Part shown: positions 13,219 through 21,525 of the stretch, one piece after another | Layout of the letters: the number at the start of each line of letters is the position of its first letter | Position numbering within the stretch: the first letter of the stretch is position 1 | Virus record (IMG/VR): IMGVR_UViG_3300047496_000347 | Coordinates: 1 to 37,609 of that record | DNA length: 37,609 bases | DNA from: a virus | Direction: 5' to 3' (one strand) | The notes under the pieces: generated by a model | What the model was told of the DNA's origin: nothing | Database searches by the model: none | What the model saw: the letters and a program-made list of their open reading frames with translations, nothing else | Position numbers and translations under genes: made by a program

Positions 13219-14574
13219 ATGCTCATGCCTGATGAAATTGAGATTCCTTATAAGTTTGAATGCCGCCCATACCAAGTTCCCGCATGGGAAGCATTGGAAT
13301 CGGGACAAAAAAGAGTGGTCTGCTGTTGGCATAGAGGAGCTGGAAAAGATCTTTTTGCTTTGAATTATCTTATATATAAAGCGTTAAGAAAAAAAGCGGT
13401 CTATCTACATTGCTTTCCCCAATATGCTCAAGGAAAAAGAGCTATCTGGAAAAGCATCCATAATACAGATGATGGAAGTGCAATGTCTTATTTGGACCAT
13501 TTCCCCCCTGAAATTATTAAGCATAAAAACTCAACAGAAATGAGCATAGAGCTGATCAACGGATCCATTTATTGTATTCTTGGTCTTGATGGTAAGAACG
13601 CTCAACTGGCTCGTGGTATGAATCCAAGCTTCATTATTCTAAGTGAATATGCCTATATGGATAGACAGAGTTGGGAAACCGTAGAGCCACGTATCACCCA
13701 GAATAATGGGACAGCGCTCTTTTTAAGCACTCCAAATGGACAAAATCATTTTTATCAACTCTACAATCATGCTAAGAACAATGATGATCCAGACTATTTT
13801 GCTTCACTATTAACAATCGAAGATACTAAAACGGTTACTGCAAATCAGATTGAAAAACTTCGCCTAGAGGGCACTCCAGAGGACTTTATTCAGCAGGAAT
13901 ATTACTGTTCATTTACTCGAGGAGCTGAAGGATCCTATTATGGAAAACAGATCCAATTGGCCCGTGATGAAGAGCGTTTAAGTGTCATTCGAATTAAAAA
14001 GGATTTGCCTTGCCACACAAGTTGGGATATTGGTATAGGAGACAGCACGGCAATCTGGATTTTCCAGGTGTTACCGAATAGTAATATAAATGTTTTAGAC
14101 TATTATGAAAACCAAGGAGAGCCCTTAGAACACTACCTACGCTATCTTGATAAATGGAAAACTAAGAATGAAGCGATTTTTGGAACCCACTATGTACCAC
14201 ACGATATGCAGAATAGGGAATTCACTTCAGGAGTAGATAGGCTCACATCCGCACGGGAGTTGGGATATATAATGACAATAGTGCCTAGAAAGTCACTCGC
14301 AGAGGGAATTCAGGCTGTCAGAGCAGTGTTAGGTAGTTGTTCGTTTGATTTTGCTAGTTGTAAACATGGATTAAAATGTTTGGAATTCTACCGTAAGAAA
14401 TATAATGAATCACTCAAATGTTACTATGATGAACCATGCCATGACTATACATCACACGGGTCTGATGCATTTAGGATGATGGCAGTAGGGATAAAAGCAA
14501 TTCCTCCCAAAGGTCCAGGAGGATTAAACGCAGAAAAAATCACAGATATGAGGATGAAATTCTATGGCTATTAA
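13219..14574 (+). CDS. terL: terminase large subunit
   Basis: 451 residues, ATPase plus nuclease. Walker A is CWHRGAGKD (36-44, K43). Walker B is FIILSE (138-143, with E143 as catalytic carboxylate). The coupling motif is LFLSTPNG (167-174). Nuclease acidic residues are D270 in SWDIGIGD, D329 in YVPHD and D416 in SHGSDAFRM. It drives DNA into the prohead and cuts the concatemer; no separate packaging signal could be identified. The small subunit is encoded about 21 kb away on the other strand (35389-35790). No clear ribosome-binding site precedes the ATG, and an alternative ATG is at 13225. Confidence 0.95.
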   Translation: MLMPDEIEIPYKFECRPYQVPAWEALESGQKRVVCCWHRGAGKDLFALNYLIYKALRKKAVYLHCFPQYAQGKRAIWKSIHNTDDGSAMSYLDHFPPEIIKHKNSTEMSIELINGSIYCILGLDGKNAQLARGMNPSFIILSEYAYMDRQSWETVEPRITQNNGTALFLSTPNGQNHFYQLYNHAKNNDDPDYFASLLTIEDTKTVTANQIEKLRLEGTPEDFIQQEYYCSFTRGAEGSYYGKQIQLARDEERLSVIRIKKDLPCHTSWDIGIGDSTAIWIFQVLPNSNINVLDYYENQGEPLEHYLRYLDKWKTKNEAIFGTHYVPHDMQNREFTSGVDRLTSARELGYIMTIVPRKSLAEGIQAVRAVLGSCSFDFASCKHGLKCLEFYRKKYNESLKCYYDEPCHDYTSHGSDAFRMMAVGIKAIPPKGPGGLNAEKITDMRMKFYGY

Positions 14575-14740
14575 ATTTGATTCAGAACAGGACATTTCAC
14601 AAATCCGAAGCGAAATCCACAAATATCAATGGCAATTCGATAAGACCGACGATGAACTTGAAATATATAAGTGCCAATTAAGAAAATACAAAGAAGCATT
14701 AGATGAATTAAATCAACCAGAGGAGATATATCATGGATAA
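14564..14740 (+). CDS. small coiled-coil protein (58 aa) between terL and portal
   Basis: Charged helical protein (FDSEQDISQIRSEIHKYQW...ELEIYKCQLRKYKEALDEL) with strong heptad character and no other features. Overlaps the end of terL by 11 bp in another frame, and its own end overlaps the next small gene, so all three are coupled. Could be a terminase or portal helper by position; unproven. Confidence 0.65.
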   Translation: MAIKFDSEQDISQIRSEIHKYQWQFDKTDDELEIYKCQLRKYKEALDELNQPEEIYHG

Positions 14741-14867
14741 ACAGATCAAAAAAGTTAAGAAAGATTTGGATCATGGTGAGAAAGATACAAAAAAACTTCT
14801 TAAAATGGATAAGAAGATGGATAAGAAAATTGAAAAATGCGATATGAAAATGAAGAAAAAGAAATAA
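14733..14867 (+). CDS. very Lys-rich small protein (44 aa)
   Basis: MDKQIKKVKKDLDHGEKD followed by repeated K-K-M-D-K-K; more than 40 percent Lys. GAGGAG lies upstream inside the preceding gene. Likely a nucleic-acid-binding or packaging-associated peptide; similar tiny basic proteins are frequent beside phage portal genes. Function not known. Confidence 0.6.
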   Translation: MDKQIKKVKKDLDHGEKDTKKLLKMDKKMDKKIEKCDMKMKKKK

Positions 14868-14900
14868 ACACTTTACTTTAAATTCAAGGAATTACTATAT

Positions 14901-14928
14901 AAAAGCTCTATATCAATGGAGCTTTTTT
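14901..14928 (+). terminator. terminator/attenuator hairpin immediately before the portal start
   Basis: Stem AAAAGCTC/GAGCTTTT (14901-14908 and 14919-14926), loop of 10 nt, then T to 14928; the portal ATG is at 14930. The only ribosome-binding-site-like sequence (TGGAG, 14917-14921) is inside the stem. The element could therefore both reduce transcription into the portal gene and limit its translation. A half-copy of the TTTACTTTA motif lies 20 bp upstream (14872-14880). Confidence 0.65.
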
Positions 14929-14929
14929 C

Positions 14930-16996
14930 ATGACCTTTCCCGCTAATAATCCCATCGCTCGTGAGCTTGACGATTTTTGGAAAGATACCCAAGCCCTATG
15001 GCAGCAGTGGCAATATGAAGCCGATTTAGATACAAAGATGGCTGCGGGCCAACAGGATTATTGGAACTCCTTTTACAATATAAATTATAGAAATCAGAAA
15101 CAACTTCAATTCAATAAGATTCTTCGTATCATAAATATGATCGATGGATATCAAAGAGATGGACGTCTTGCTACTTCTGTCCAAGCTGCCGATAATGATC
15201 CAGACCAAGGAAAGACCGCTGAGCAGCGCACCAAAGTCCTAAATTGGTGTATGCAGCAAGATGGCACTTATGAAAAGCTTTCTGATTCTTTCAATGCTTC
15301 AAATATCTGCGGAATCAATCTAATTCACACTTGGATGGACTTTAGAGAAGATCCCGAAAGTGGGATGCTCCGCACTGAAAGAATTCCTTTCTCAGGATTT
15401 ATCATGGATAACTACTGGGAAAAACAAGATTTATCCGATTGCAATAGAATCTGGACCAGAAAATATCTTACCGACAAACAGCTTTTTGGCATGATGCCAG
15501 GGCTAAAAAAAGATATCCCTCTTCTTGGAAAAGGCTACGCAATGAAGGATGGAAAATTTCAGTTCCTTCCCCAGAATCAATATCAATATACACAGCAGAT
15601 GTATGCTTATGATGAATATTGGGTAAAAGATTATATGACGGTGCGCAAAATACTAGATACGCGCACAGGCGAAGTGATCGACTGGAAAGGATCTAAAGAG
15701 CAATTTAAGATGCTCAAGCAGTATAATCCGAATATTGAATTAATTAAAACCCAAATGCCAACGATTAAATGGTATGTTCTCGTTAATAATCATCTTGTTT
15801 ATGAGGAACAATCTCCTTGGGGCCTTCACAGGCTGCCTTTTGCTGTGTCTCTCTGTTATCATTTTCCTGAAGTCCAAAATTATGCATACCGATATCAAGG
15901 AATAGTGCGTAATATCCGCGATAGCCAAATTGAGCTAAATCGTCGCCGAAATAGACTTCTGGACGTGTTAGACTCCCAAGTGCAAAGCGGACTCATGGTA
16001 AAAGAAGATGCATTAGTAAATCCAGAAGATGCCTTCTTCCAAGGCCCTGGAAAGGTTTTATTTTTCAAGCAACAGACAAATTTAGCAACAGATGTAGTTC
16101 CTATCCCTGCACCACCAGTTGCTCCTGGTTGGCAAGAGCTGATCTCTTCTATCGAACAAGAAATCATGTCTATAGTAGGCCCTGAAGAGCTTTTTGCACA
16201 GAATATGGGCGCTAAAGAGATGACCGGTATTTTGATGAAATTGAAACAAGGTGCAGGTTTAACCGGTCTACGCAATATCTTCGACAGACTAAATATCACA
16301 CAGAAATGCCTAGGAGAGATCCAGGACGATCTTATCATAAATAATTTCAGTAAAGGAAAAGTTAAACAAATCTTAGGCGAAGAGCCTACGCAACAATTCT
16401 TCGATGAGACATTCTCGAAATATAATTGCATAGTAGAAGAGCAGGAGCTTACAGCCACGCAAAGGCAATTGCAGTTTATGCAAGCATTACAAATGAAGCA
16501 ATTCCTCTCGGATCCTAGCGCAATTGACGACGAATATCTCATCGAGAAGTCTAACTTACAAGGCAAGAAAGATATCATTGATCGCCTTAAACAACGTCAA
16601 CAACAACAACAGCAAATTGAACAAGCGCAAATGCAACAACAAATGCATCATGATCAAGTTCTCACAAGATCACTCGAGGCTAAAGCGCAAAGCGATTTTG
16701 CTGGTGCTGAGGAGAGAAAAGCAAGATCTATCTCAGATATAGCCCTTGCTAAAGAAAGAGCTTCTCAGGCGGCTCAGGATAGGTCTATGGCGGCTCTCAA
16801 CAATGCCAAAGCCCTTCATGAGATCTCGGATATGAGCGATGATCGGTTGATCAAGCTCGCGAATTTCGTCGTAGATATGCAAGCTAAGCAGAAAGATCTA
16901 GCTGGCGGTGAGGAAGAAGATTCTGAAGAAGTTGAAGATCGAGACACTTCAGACATACAACGAGCGGAACAAGAATCTCGTCCCCAAAAATCCTAA
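14930..16996 (+). CDS. portal protein, P22 gp1-like
   Basis: 688 residues, close to P22 portal (725 aa). The N-terminal third, starting ARELDDFWKDTQALW with NKILRIINMIDGYQRDGR, and the middle segment PEVQNYAYRYQGIVRNIRDS followed by ELNRRRNR are typical of P22-like portals. The segment with IVGPEELFAQNMGAKEMTG precedes the helical stem. From about residue 555 a Gln-rich coiled coil (KQRQQQQQQIEQAQ) forms the barrel-like C-terminus, ending in an acidic tail. It is a dodecameric vertex channel for DNA entry and ejection and the docking site of terminase. The gene lies after terL and before scaffold and capsid, the P22 order. Confidence 0.9.
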   Translation: MTFPANNPIARELDDFWKDTQALWQQWQYEADLDTKMAAGQQDYWNSFYNINYRNQKQLQFNKILRIINMIDGYQRDGRLATSVQAADNDPDQGKTAEQRTKVLNWCMQQDGTYEKLSDSFNASNICGINLIHTWMDFREDPESGMLRTERIPFSGFIMDNYWEKQDLSDCNRIWTRKYLTDKQLFGMMPGLKKDIPLLGKGYAMKDGKFQFLPQNQYQYTQQMYAYDEYWVKDYMTVRKILDTRTGEVIDWKGSKEQFKMLKQYNPNIELIKTQMPTIKWYVLVNNHLVYEEQSPWGLHRLPFAVSLCYHFPEVQNYAYRYQGIVRNIRDSQIELNRRRNRLLDVLDSQVQSGLMVKEDALVNPEDAFFQGPGKVLFFKQQTNLATDVVPIPAPPVAPGWQELISSIEQEIMSIVGPEELFAQNMGAKEMTGILMKLKQGAGLTGLRNIFDRLNITQKCLGEIQDDLIINNFSKGKVKQILGEEPTQQFFDETFSKYNCIVEEQELTATQRQLQFMQALQMKQFLSDPSAIDDEYLIEKSNLQGKKDIIDRLKQRQQQQQQIEQAQMQQQMHHDQVLTRSLEAKAQSDFAGAEERKARSISDIALAKERASQAAQDRSMAALNNAKALHEISDMSDDRLIKLANFVVDMQAKQKDLAGGEEEDSEEVEDRDTSDIQRAEQESRPQKS

Positions 16997-17266
16997 GTTC
17001 ATTTAAGGTACAGTTATCCAGACGTGGATGGTTTGCCCATAACCTATCGGTGCCCCGTCGTTGATTCTTCTAGGGGTATAACAGATTTAGAATTAGGTAG
17101 CTTGCAACCTGGTAGCTTCAAAGCAAGCATTTTATCATAAGCCACATTATCAGACTGAGTGATTAAGAGGGGTCGCACTTGTTCCCTAAGTTTACACTTT
17201 ACGGGTTTTAAGTTACGCTATCTCCCTCATTTTCACTCTGAAACCTCTGCACGTTCTGACGGAAGA
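16997..17266. other. 270-bp intergenic region after the portal gene
   Basis: No plausible coding sequence on either strand. It holds small inverted repeats (ATCCA/TGGAT near 17020-17033; TGCCCC/GGGGTA near 17050-17080; GCTTG/CAAGC near 17100-17130) and a direct repeat GGTAGCTT (17096 and 17111 region). Several weak stems without T-runs suggest a structured leader or 3' untranslated region, but none is convincing enough to name. It ends at the stop of the minus-strand membrane-protein cassette. Confidence 0.5.
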
Positions 17267-17464
17267 TTACTTTTTTCTGGCTTCTTCGATAGCACACAGA
17301 CGTCCATGAAAATCTTTCATTTCTTTATTAATTTCATCCTTCCAACCTCTTACTTCAACTTCAAAAGCTTTAATATCCGATCTCAACCAAGAAATAAGTG
17401 CAATATTAGCACCAATTATTGTAACAACAGTTCCTGCCCCTGTTAATATTATTGTTCCATCCAT
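17267..17464 (-). CDS. one-TM coiled-coil protein of the DFHxRLC family (65 aa)
   Basis: A transmembrane helix (about residues 5-27) is followed by a charged coiled coil and the signature DFHGRLCAIEE at the C-terminus. This is the same plan and ending as the 29952, 30205 and 30443 proteins. AGGAG lies 7 bp before the ATG. It stands alone, against transcription, inside the virion gene cluster, so it is a stray member of the 30-35 kb paralogue family (a moron-like cassette). Role unknown: small one-TM phage proteins include holins, antiholins and exclusion proteins. Confidence 0.7.
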   Translation of the reverse strand: MDGTIILTGAGTVVTIIGANIALISWLRSDIKAFEVEVRGWKDEINKEMKDFHGRLCAIEEARKK

Positions 17465-17574
17465 TTATATCTCCTTTTTGCATTCAGTTTAACCTAAATT
17501 GCAGTAGCAGTCAGCTAAAATCATTTCTATAAAGAAATTACTTGATACATTTGAGCCAGCATGATATTTCTTCA

Positions 17575-17597
17575 GTAAAGTAAATATTTTACTTTAC
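17575..17597. promoter_or_regulatory. perfect palindrome GTAAAGTAAA-tat-TTTACTTTAC
   Basis: Ten-base arms (17575-17584, 17588-17597) separated by 3 bases, 17 bp before the start of the 17614 gene. The same half-site recurs at 37264-37273, with 9 of 10 bases at 14872-14881 and 8 of 10 at 13172-13179; shorter GTAAAG...CTTTAC versions are at 21117-21131 and 23222-23236. It may be an operator for a phage regulator of the structural genes, or an mRNA hairpin. Confidence 0.6.
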
Positions 17598-17613
17598 ATA
17601 ATGAGGAGTAGTT

Positions 17614-17847
17614 ATGAAGCATTCAAATCAAAGCCCTAAAAGGAACGACCCAGATCGTGGTCCTCCTATGAATGAAGGGCCACATTACTACAACAAGGGT
17701 TATGTTTCCGATGAAGAGTATTTCTCTCCAGGAACACATGATATCCATGGCGTAGAAAGAGGCAACGATTATATGCCTATGCAGAATGAAATTGTATCGC
17801 GCGATACTAAAAAAATCAAACGAAGCAAATTCAGCAAGATAGCATAG
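17614..17847 (+). CDS. hypothetical virion-region protein (77 aa)
   Basis: Unrecognised, polar and low in hydrophobic residues; Pro/Gly/Asp/Asn-rich in the first half with a basic C-terminus (KKIKRSKFSKIA). TGAGGAG is 6 bp before the ATG, and the 17575 palindrome lies directly upstream. Ends one base before the next gene. Probably a disordered capsid- or DNA-associated protein; not proven. Confidence 0.6.
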   Translation: MKHSNQSPKRNDPDRGPPMNEGPHYYNKGYVSDEEYFSPGTHDIHGVERGNDYMPMQNEIVSRDTKKIKRSKFSKIA

Positions 17848-17848
17848 C

Positions 17849-18247
17849 ATGTCATTATTAGTACCCTACGAAACCTCTGGCCAGCAACTTGGTGAGACTC
17901 GCACAGCGATGACCAAGACGTTGATGAAAGATCTCGAGAGCATCATCAACAAATACTCGGACAAACAAGGTAAATACTATGTTTTAGTGCACGGTAAGCC
18001 TTGGCCGCAGAATCCTAATGTAATCAAACTCAAGTTTATCCCAACCAATATGAAGCCTCCTATGATGTTATCTTGCCTATTATTTGGCATCGACAATGCA
18101 TCTGGAAAGCTTACCTTGGAATGGGCTCTACCTGGAGATTGGCCTACATGGGCAGTAGGAGGAAAAAATGAACCAGTTCCCGAAACGATTGCGTCAATAG
18201 ACCAATCAGGCATCAAGTATCATTACGATAACTTTTTACCAGACTAG
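17849..18247 (+). CDS. conserved-looking phage protein upstream of scaffold (132 aa)
   Basis: Not recognised. N-terminal helix (MTKTLMKDLESIINKYSD) followed by beta-rich stretches (KYYVLVHGKPW, PNVIKLKFIPTNMKPPMML, KLTLEWALPGDWP) suggests a compact alpha/beta fold. One-base separation from the upstream gene suggests coupling. Position between portal and scaffold suggests a virion or assembly role. Confidence 0.65.
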   Translation: MSLLVPYETSGQQLGETRTAMTKTLMKDLESIINKYSDKQGKYYVLVHGKPWPQNPNVIKLKFIPTNMKPPMMLSCLLFGIDNASGKLTLEWALPGDWPTWAVGGKNEPVPETIASIDQSGIKYHYDNFLPD

Positions 18248-18315
18248 TGTCGCCAACTTATGGGCGTAAAACTGTTTAAGGGCGTATGCAGCACGTCGCC
18301 GGTGCAAAGGAAATT

Positions 18316-19035
18316 ATGAGTGAAGAAACTACCGAAGTACAAACCGAAACCCCTCCTCAAGAGGAACAAGTCGGACAAGTCGAATCTAAAGAAAATGTCA
18401 CTCCTGAAAAGATTGAAGAGGCTCCTAAAAAGGCTGTCGATCGTAATTGGGAGGAAGTTCATAAAGTTCTTAAACTTCAAAAACAAAAAATTGAAGAACT
18501 TGAAAGCCGTGTTTCACAGAAACCCGAGCCAATCAAACAAGAAGAGCCAGATGAATTCGCAAGTCTTGATCCAGAAGAATATATCACGGCGGGAAAGGCT
18601 AAGGCATTAGCCGAAAAACTAGCCTCAAAACAGGCTGAGAAAGCTGCCAAACAATATATTGAGCAATACGCTCGTCAACAAAATGTTGATCGTGATGAAA
18701 CAAGAATGCGCTCCAAACATGAAGATTACGACTATGTAGTGAAGAACTATGTACTTCCCATGATCGAAAACGACCCCGCATTAGCATATAAGATTCAGCA
18801 GTCTAAAAACCCTGCTGAGACAGCCTACAAGTTAGGAAAAATTTCCGATGAATACATTGAAGATGCTCAATCCAAGCAAGGTGCTGAAAAGGCCGAGAAG
18901 ATCTTAAAAAACTCTTCTAGACCTGTCAGTAGCTCTGCAACGGGATCATCTTTAAAAGCTCAAGCCGATAATTTTTCCAAGATGTCTCGATCAGATGTCT
19001 GGGCAATGTCACAACAATATGCTAAGGGGGCTTAA
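18316..19035 (+). CDS. scaffolding protein
   Basis: 239 residues, acidic and Gln/Glu/Lys-rich. A disordered N-terminus with repeated PEE/KENV is followed by long coiled coils (about 55-85, EEVHKVLKLQKQKIEELESR) and a C-terminal helical region with a basic, Ser-rich tail. Such proteins template capsid assembly and leave before packaging. Placed between portal and major capsid protein as in P22. Start at 18316 has AAAGGA 5 bp upstream; an in-frame ATG 30 bp earlier has none. Confidence 0.8.
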   Translation: MSEETTEVQTETPPQEEQVGQVESKENVTPEKIEEAPKKAVDRNWEEVHKVLKLQKQKIEELESRVSQKPEPIKQEEPDEFASLDPEEYITAGKAKALAEKLASKQAEKAAKQYIEQYARQQNVDRDETRMRSKHEDYDYVVKNYVLPMIENDPALAYKIQQSKNPAETAYKLGKISDEYIEDAQSKQGAEKAEKILKNSSRPVSSSATGSSLKAQADNFSKMSRSDVWAMSQQYAKGA

Positions 19036-19053
19036 TAAACCGGAGTATGTTGA

Positions 19054-20004
19054 ATGACAATTACCACAACAAACGCCCTTCCAGCTCCAGTTCAACAATG
19101 GTTCGACAACGTATTGTTGTCACGTCCTATGCCAAAGTTGATCCACAAGCAAATGGCGATGAAAAAAGAGCTGCCTCCTAATAGTGGACGTATTGCTAGA
19201 TACAGACGTTACACTAACTTGTTGACAGCTACAGTTCCGCTTCCAGATAGCGGCCTAACGCCTCCAGGACAAGTCCTGAATGCGGTAGATATTGATGCAA
19301 GACTAGACTGGTATGGTACTTATGTAACCATTACTGATCAAGTTATGTTTATCAACCAAGACCCAGTCCTAAACCAAACAGTATCCCTCTTGGCACAATC
19401 CATGAGAGAAACTGAAGATGAACTGATCCGTAACATGTTGGCATCGACAGCATCTGTGATTAACTGCACAGGTGGTGTGAATGGTGATAACCCAACGGAA
19501 CTAGCTCGTAGCGATATTGATGCGACAGTTTTAGCATTGCTTCAAAACAATGCCATGATGATCTCGGATAATATCGAAGGAACATTGAAATTTGGTACAG
19601 CACCAGTTCGTGAAGCGTTCTGGGGTATGATGAATACAGGTGTACTTGATGACTTAGAAGCTGTTACAGGCTTTATTTCACAAGCACAGTATCCATCTAA
19701 TATGAACGTGTTGAATGCTGAATGGGGATCAGTTTCGAATATTCGATTCTTGTACTCTTCAGTTGGTTCTACAAGCACTAATGCATCTCTTAACGGCAAT
19801 ACTGTTTACAATATCTTTGTAACGGGCCAAGAGGCTTATGCGATTGTTGAACTTACACAAGCAACAGCTAGCTTCATTTACACACCTCCAGGTGGACCTA
19901 CCGATCCACTCCGCAGGTTGCAATTAGGTGCATGGAAAATGGCCCAAGTACCACGTTTGATGAACGACGCATGGTTGTTCAATCTACGTGCTACACACTC
20001 ATAA
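19054..20004 (+). CDS. major capsid protein, N4-gp56 family
   Basis: 316 residues. Start TNALPAPVQQWFDNVLL, then ELPPNSGRIARYRRYTNL, PLPDSGLTPPG and a YGTYVTITDQVMFINQDP segment are the hallmarks of N4-gp56 type HK97-fold capsid proteins. The ending DPLRRLQLGAWKMAQVPRLM is the typical C-terminal strand. Forms the icosahedral shell. Follows scaffold by 18 bp. No cleavage domain is seen, consistent with scaffold-dependent, non-protease assembly. Confidence 0.95.
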   Translation: MTITTTNALPAPVQQWFDNVLLSRPMPKLIHKQMAMKKELPPNSGRIARYRRYTNLLTATVPLPDSGLTPPGQVLNAVDIDARLDWYGTYVTITDQVMFINQDPVLNQTVSLLAQSMRETEDELIRNMLASTASVINCTGGVNGDNPTELARSDIDATVLALLQNNAMMISDNIEGTLKFGTAPVREAFWGMMNTGVLDDLEAVTGFISQAQYPSNMNVLNAEWGSVSNIRFLYSSVGSTSTNASLNGNTVYNIFVTGQEAYAIVELTQATASFIYTPPGGPTDPLRRLQLGAWKMAQVPRLMNDAWLFNLRATHS

Positions 20005-20016
20005 GGAGACTTTTTT

Positions 20017-21045
20017 ATGCCTTTTGCAGAAAATTTCATGGTATCAGGAATTACAACAGCTGCTCAAACAGCTACGTTGCCTGCTTCTATTAACATTAAT
20101 TGCGGCTTTCTTCCTTCGAAAGTACAATTAACCAACGTTACAGAATATGGCGTTACGAATACGACAAACTTGAATATCCAGACAATAAACTGGGATTCAA
20201 CTTTTCCTACTCAAACCCAAGTTGTGTATATTAATGGTGCTGGTACTGCTCTTCTTCCAGGAGCTGTAACAACCAATGGTATTAGCCTGTATAATCCTAC
20301 CTCACAAGGAGCGTTAGGAGCTGTTGTTACGGGTGGTGCATTATCAAAAGCTAACCCTGCTCAGTTGACATCAACTGCTCATGGATTGCAAACTGGTGAT
20401 CGCATCTTAATTCACGGACCTTTTACAGCTGCAACTGCTATGAACCAATTAGGTGGCATGGCATTTACAGTAACAGTAACAGGCGCGAATACTGTAACTA
20501 TTCCAATTAATACAAACACAGCAAACTTTACAGCAACTACTGTCACCACATGGCAGAAAGTGTTGTATCCTCCAACATTCTATCCATATCGCGCTATCAT
20601 CACTGGTATAACAGCTGCGAATCCTATTGTAGTAACAACTGCAATTAACCATGGATTAACTGTTGGACAACAAGTTCGCTTGCGTGTTCCGACTATTTTT
20701 GGAATGTCACAAGCAAACAACCTTCAGGGTGTAATTACAGCGGTAACTGCTACTACGTTGACAATCGGTTCGATTGACTCTAGCGCATTTACTGCATTTG
20801 CATGGCCAGCAGTGACTTCACTGCCATTTACTCATGCATATGTAATTCCTGTTGGTTCAGGACCTTCGCCAACAACAGTTGGTGTTGTTACATACAATCA
20901 AGATTTACTTGATGATGCAACAACAAACGAAAACTTCCAAGGCTTCACAATTGGATCCGGACTATTGCAAACATCAACCGCTGGCGTGATTGGTGTGACT
21001 GCAAGTGACGTATTCACTTGGACAGCATGGAGAGCAGACGTTTAG
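20017..21045 (+). CDS. FCCH-domain virion protein (342 aa), probable decoration protein
   Basis: Residues about 5-110 form a beta-rich start; about 105-180 and 190-270 are two E1-FCCH-like modules. Each has the shape SKANPAQLTSTAHGLQTGDR...VTGANTVTIPI and TAANPIVVTTAINHGLTVGQ...ATTLTIGSIDSSAFTAF. Such modules occur in structural proteins of many phages despite the eukaryotic domain name. It follows the capsid gene by 12 bp and probably decorates or stabilises the shell. Its FCCH modules are paralogous to those in the 21133 and 23845 genes. Confidence 0.75.
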   Translation: MPFAENFMVSGITTAAQTATLPASININCGFLPSKVQLTNVTEYGVTNTTNLNIQTINWDSTFPTQTQVVYINGAGTALLPGAVTTNGISLYNPTSQGALGAVVTGGALSKANPAQLTSTAHGLQTGDRILIHGPFTAATAMNQLGGMAFTVTVTGANTVTIPINTNTANFTATTVTTWQKVLYPPTFYPYRAIITGITAANPIVVTTAINHGLTVGQQVRLRVPTIFGMSQANNLQGVITAVTATTLTIGSIDSSAFTAFAWPAVTSLPFTHAYVIPVGSGPSPTTVGVVTYNQDLLDDATTNENFQGFTIGSGLLQTSTAGVIGVTASDVFTWTAWRADV

Positions 21046-21053
21046 TAAATAAG

Positions 21054-21131
21054 ATCACTTTGCGGACATCTGCAAAGTGATAAACCTAGGGCGGTAAGAC
21101 AGAATGCCGCCCTTATGTAAAGCGGCTTTAC
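21054..21131 (+). promoter_or_regulatory. three consecutive hairpins in the intergenic mRNA
   Basis: Hairpin 1: 10-bp stem, 21054-21063 with 21072-21081. Hairpin 2: 7-bp stem AGGGCGG/CCGCCCT, 21088-21094 with 21107-21113. Hairpin 3: GTAAAG-CGG-CTTTAC, 21117-21131, ending one base before the next start. None has a T-run, so they are not intrinsic terminators. They resemble processing or 3'-stabilising elements that would protect the very abundant capsid/decoration mRNA. Confidence 0.7.
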
Positions 21132-21132
21132 A

Positions 21133-21525
21133 ATGTTTACACCAACTAGATTAGAGATATCGAATATAACACAGGCAAATCCTGCTGTTGTGACGACGTC
21201 TACAGATCATAATCTAACAACTGGTCAAGTTGTACGTGTAAATGTTCCGAGAAACTATGGAATGGTTGAATTAAACCATCTAGCATTAATTATTACTGTT
21301 CTTTCAGCTACTACATTTAGTCTACAAACTACCCAAGTACCTCCTTTAGTCAATGTAGATTCTAGGCAATTTACGGCGTTTACCATTCCTTCTGATCCAT
21401 CCTTTGTAGCTGAAATCATTCCTATTGGAGCTGGACCTACTCCTAAAACTAGTCCGGATATTTACCAAATTAACAATGTTTGTGAATCTAAAATAGATGA
21501 TGCAACAAGCAATGTAGAACCATGA
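21133..21525 (+). CDS. small FCCH-domain virion protein (130 aa)
   Basis: A single FCCH-like module (residues 8-85: TQANPAVVTTSTDHNLTTGQ...SATTFSLQTTQ...QFTAFTI) plus a C-terminus whose IPIGAGPTPKT..IYQ..SKIDDATSN parallels the VGSGPSPTTVG..QDLLDDATTN of the preceding protein. It looks like a truncated duplicate of the C-terminal half of that gene. No ribosome-binding site precedes the ATG; a hairpin occupies the place. Probably structural, same layer as its paralogue. Confidence 0.7.
   Translation: MFTPTRLEISNITQANPAVVTTSTDHNLTTGQVVRVNVPRNYGMVELNHLALIITVLSATTFSLQTTQVPPLVNVDSRQFTAFTIPSDPSFVAEIIPIGAGPTPKTSPDIYQINNVCESKIDDATSNVEP

Noticed and set aside
15895-16578. 227-codon minus-strand frame within the portal gene
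   Set aside because: Antisense to a strongly conserved portal; composition Cys/Ser/Ile-rich, no start signals.
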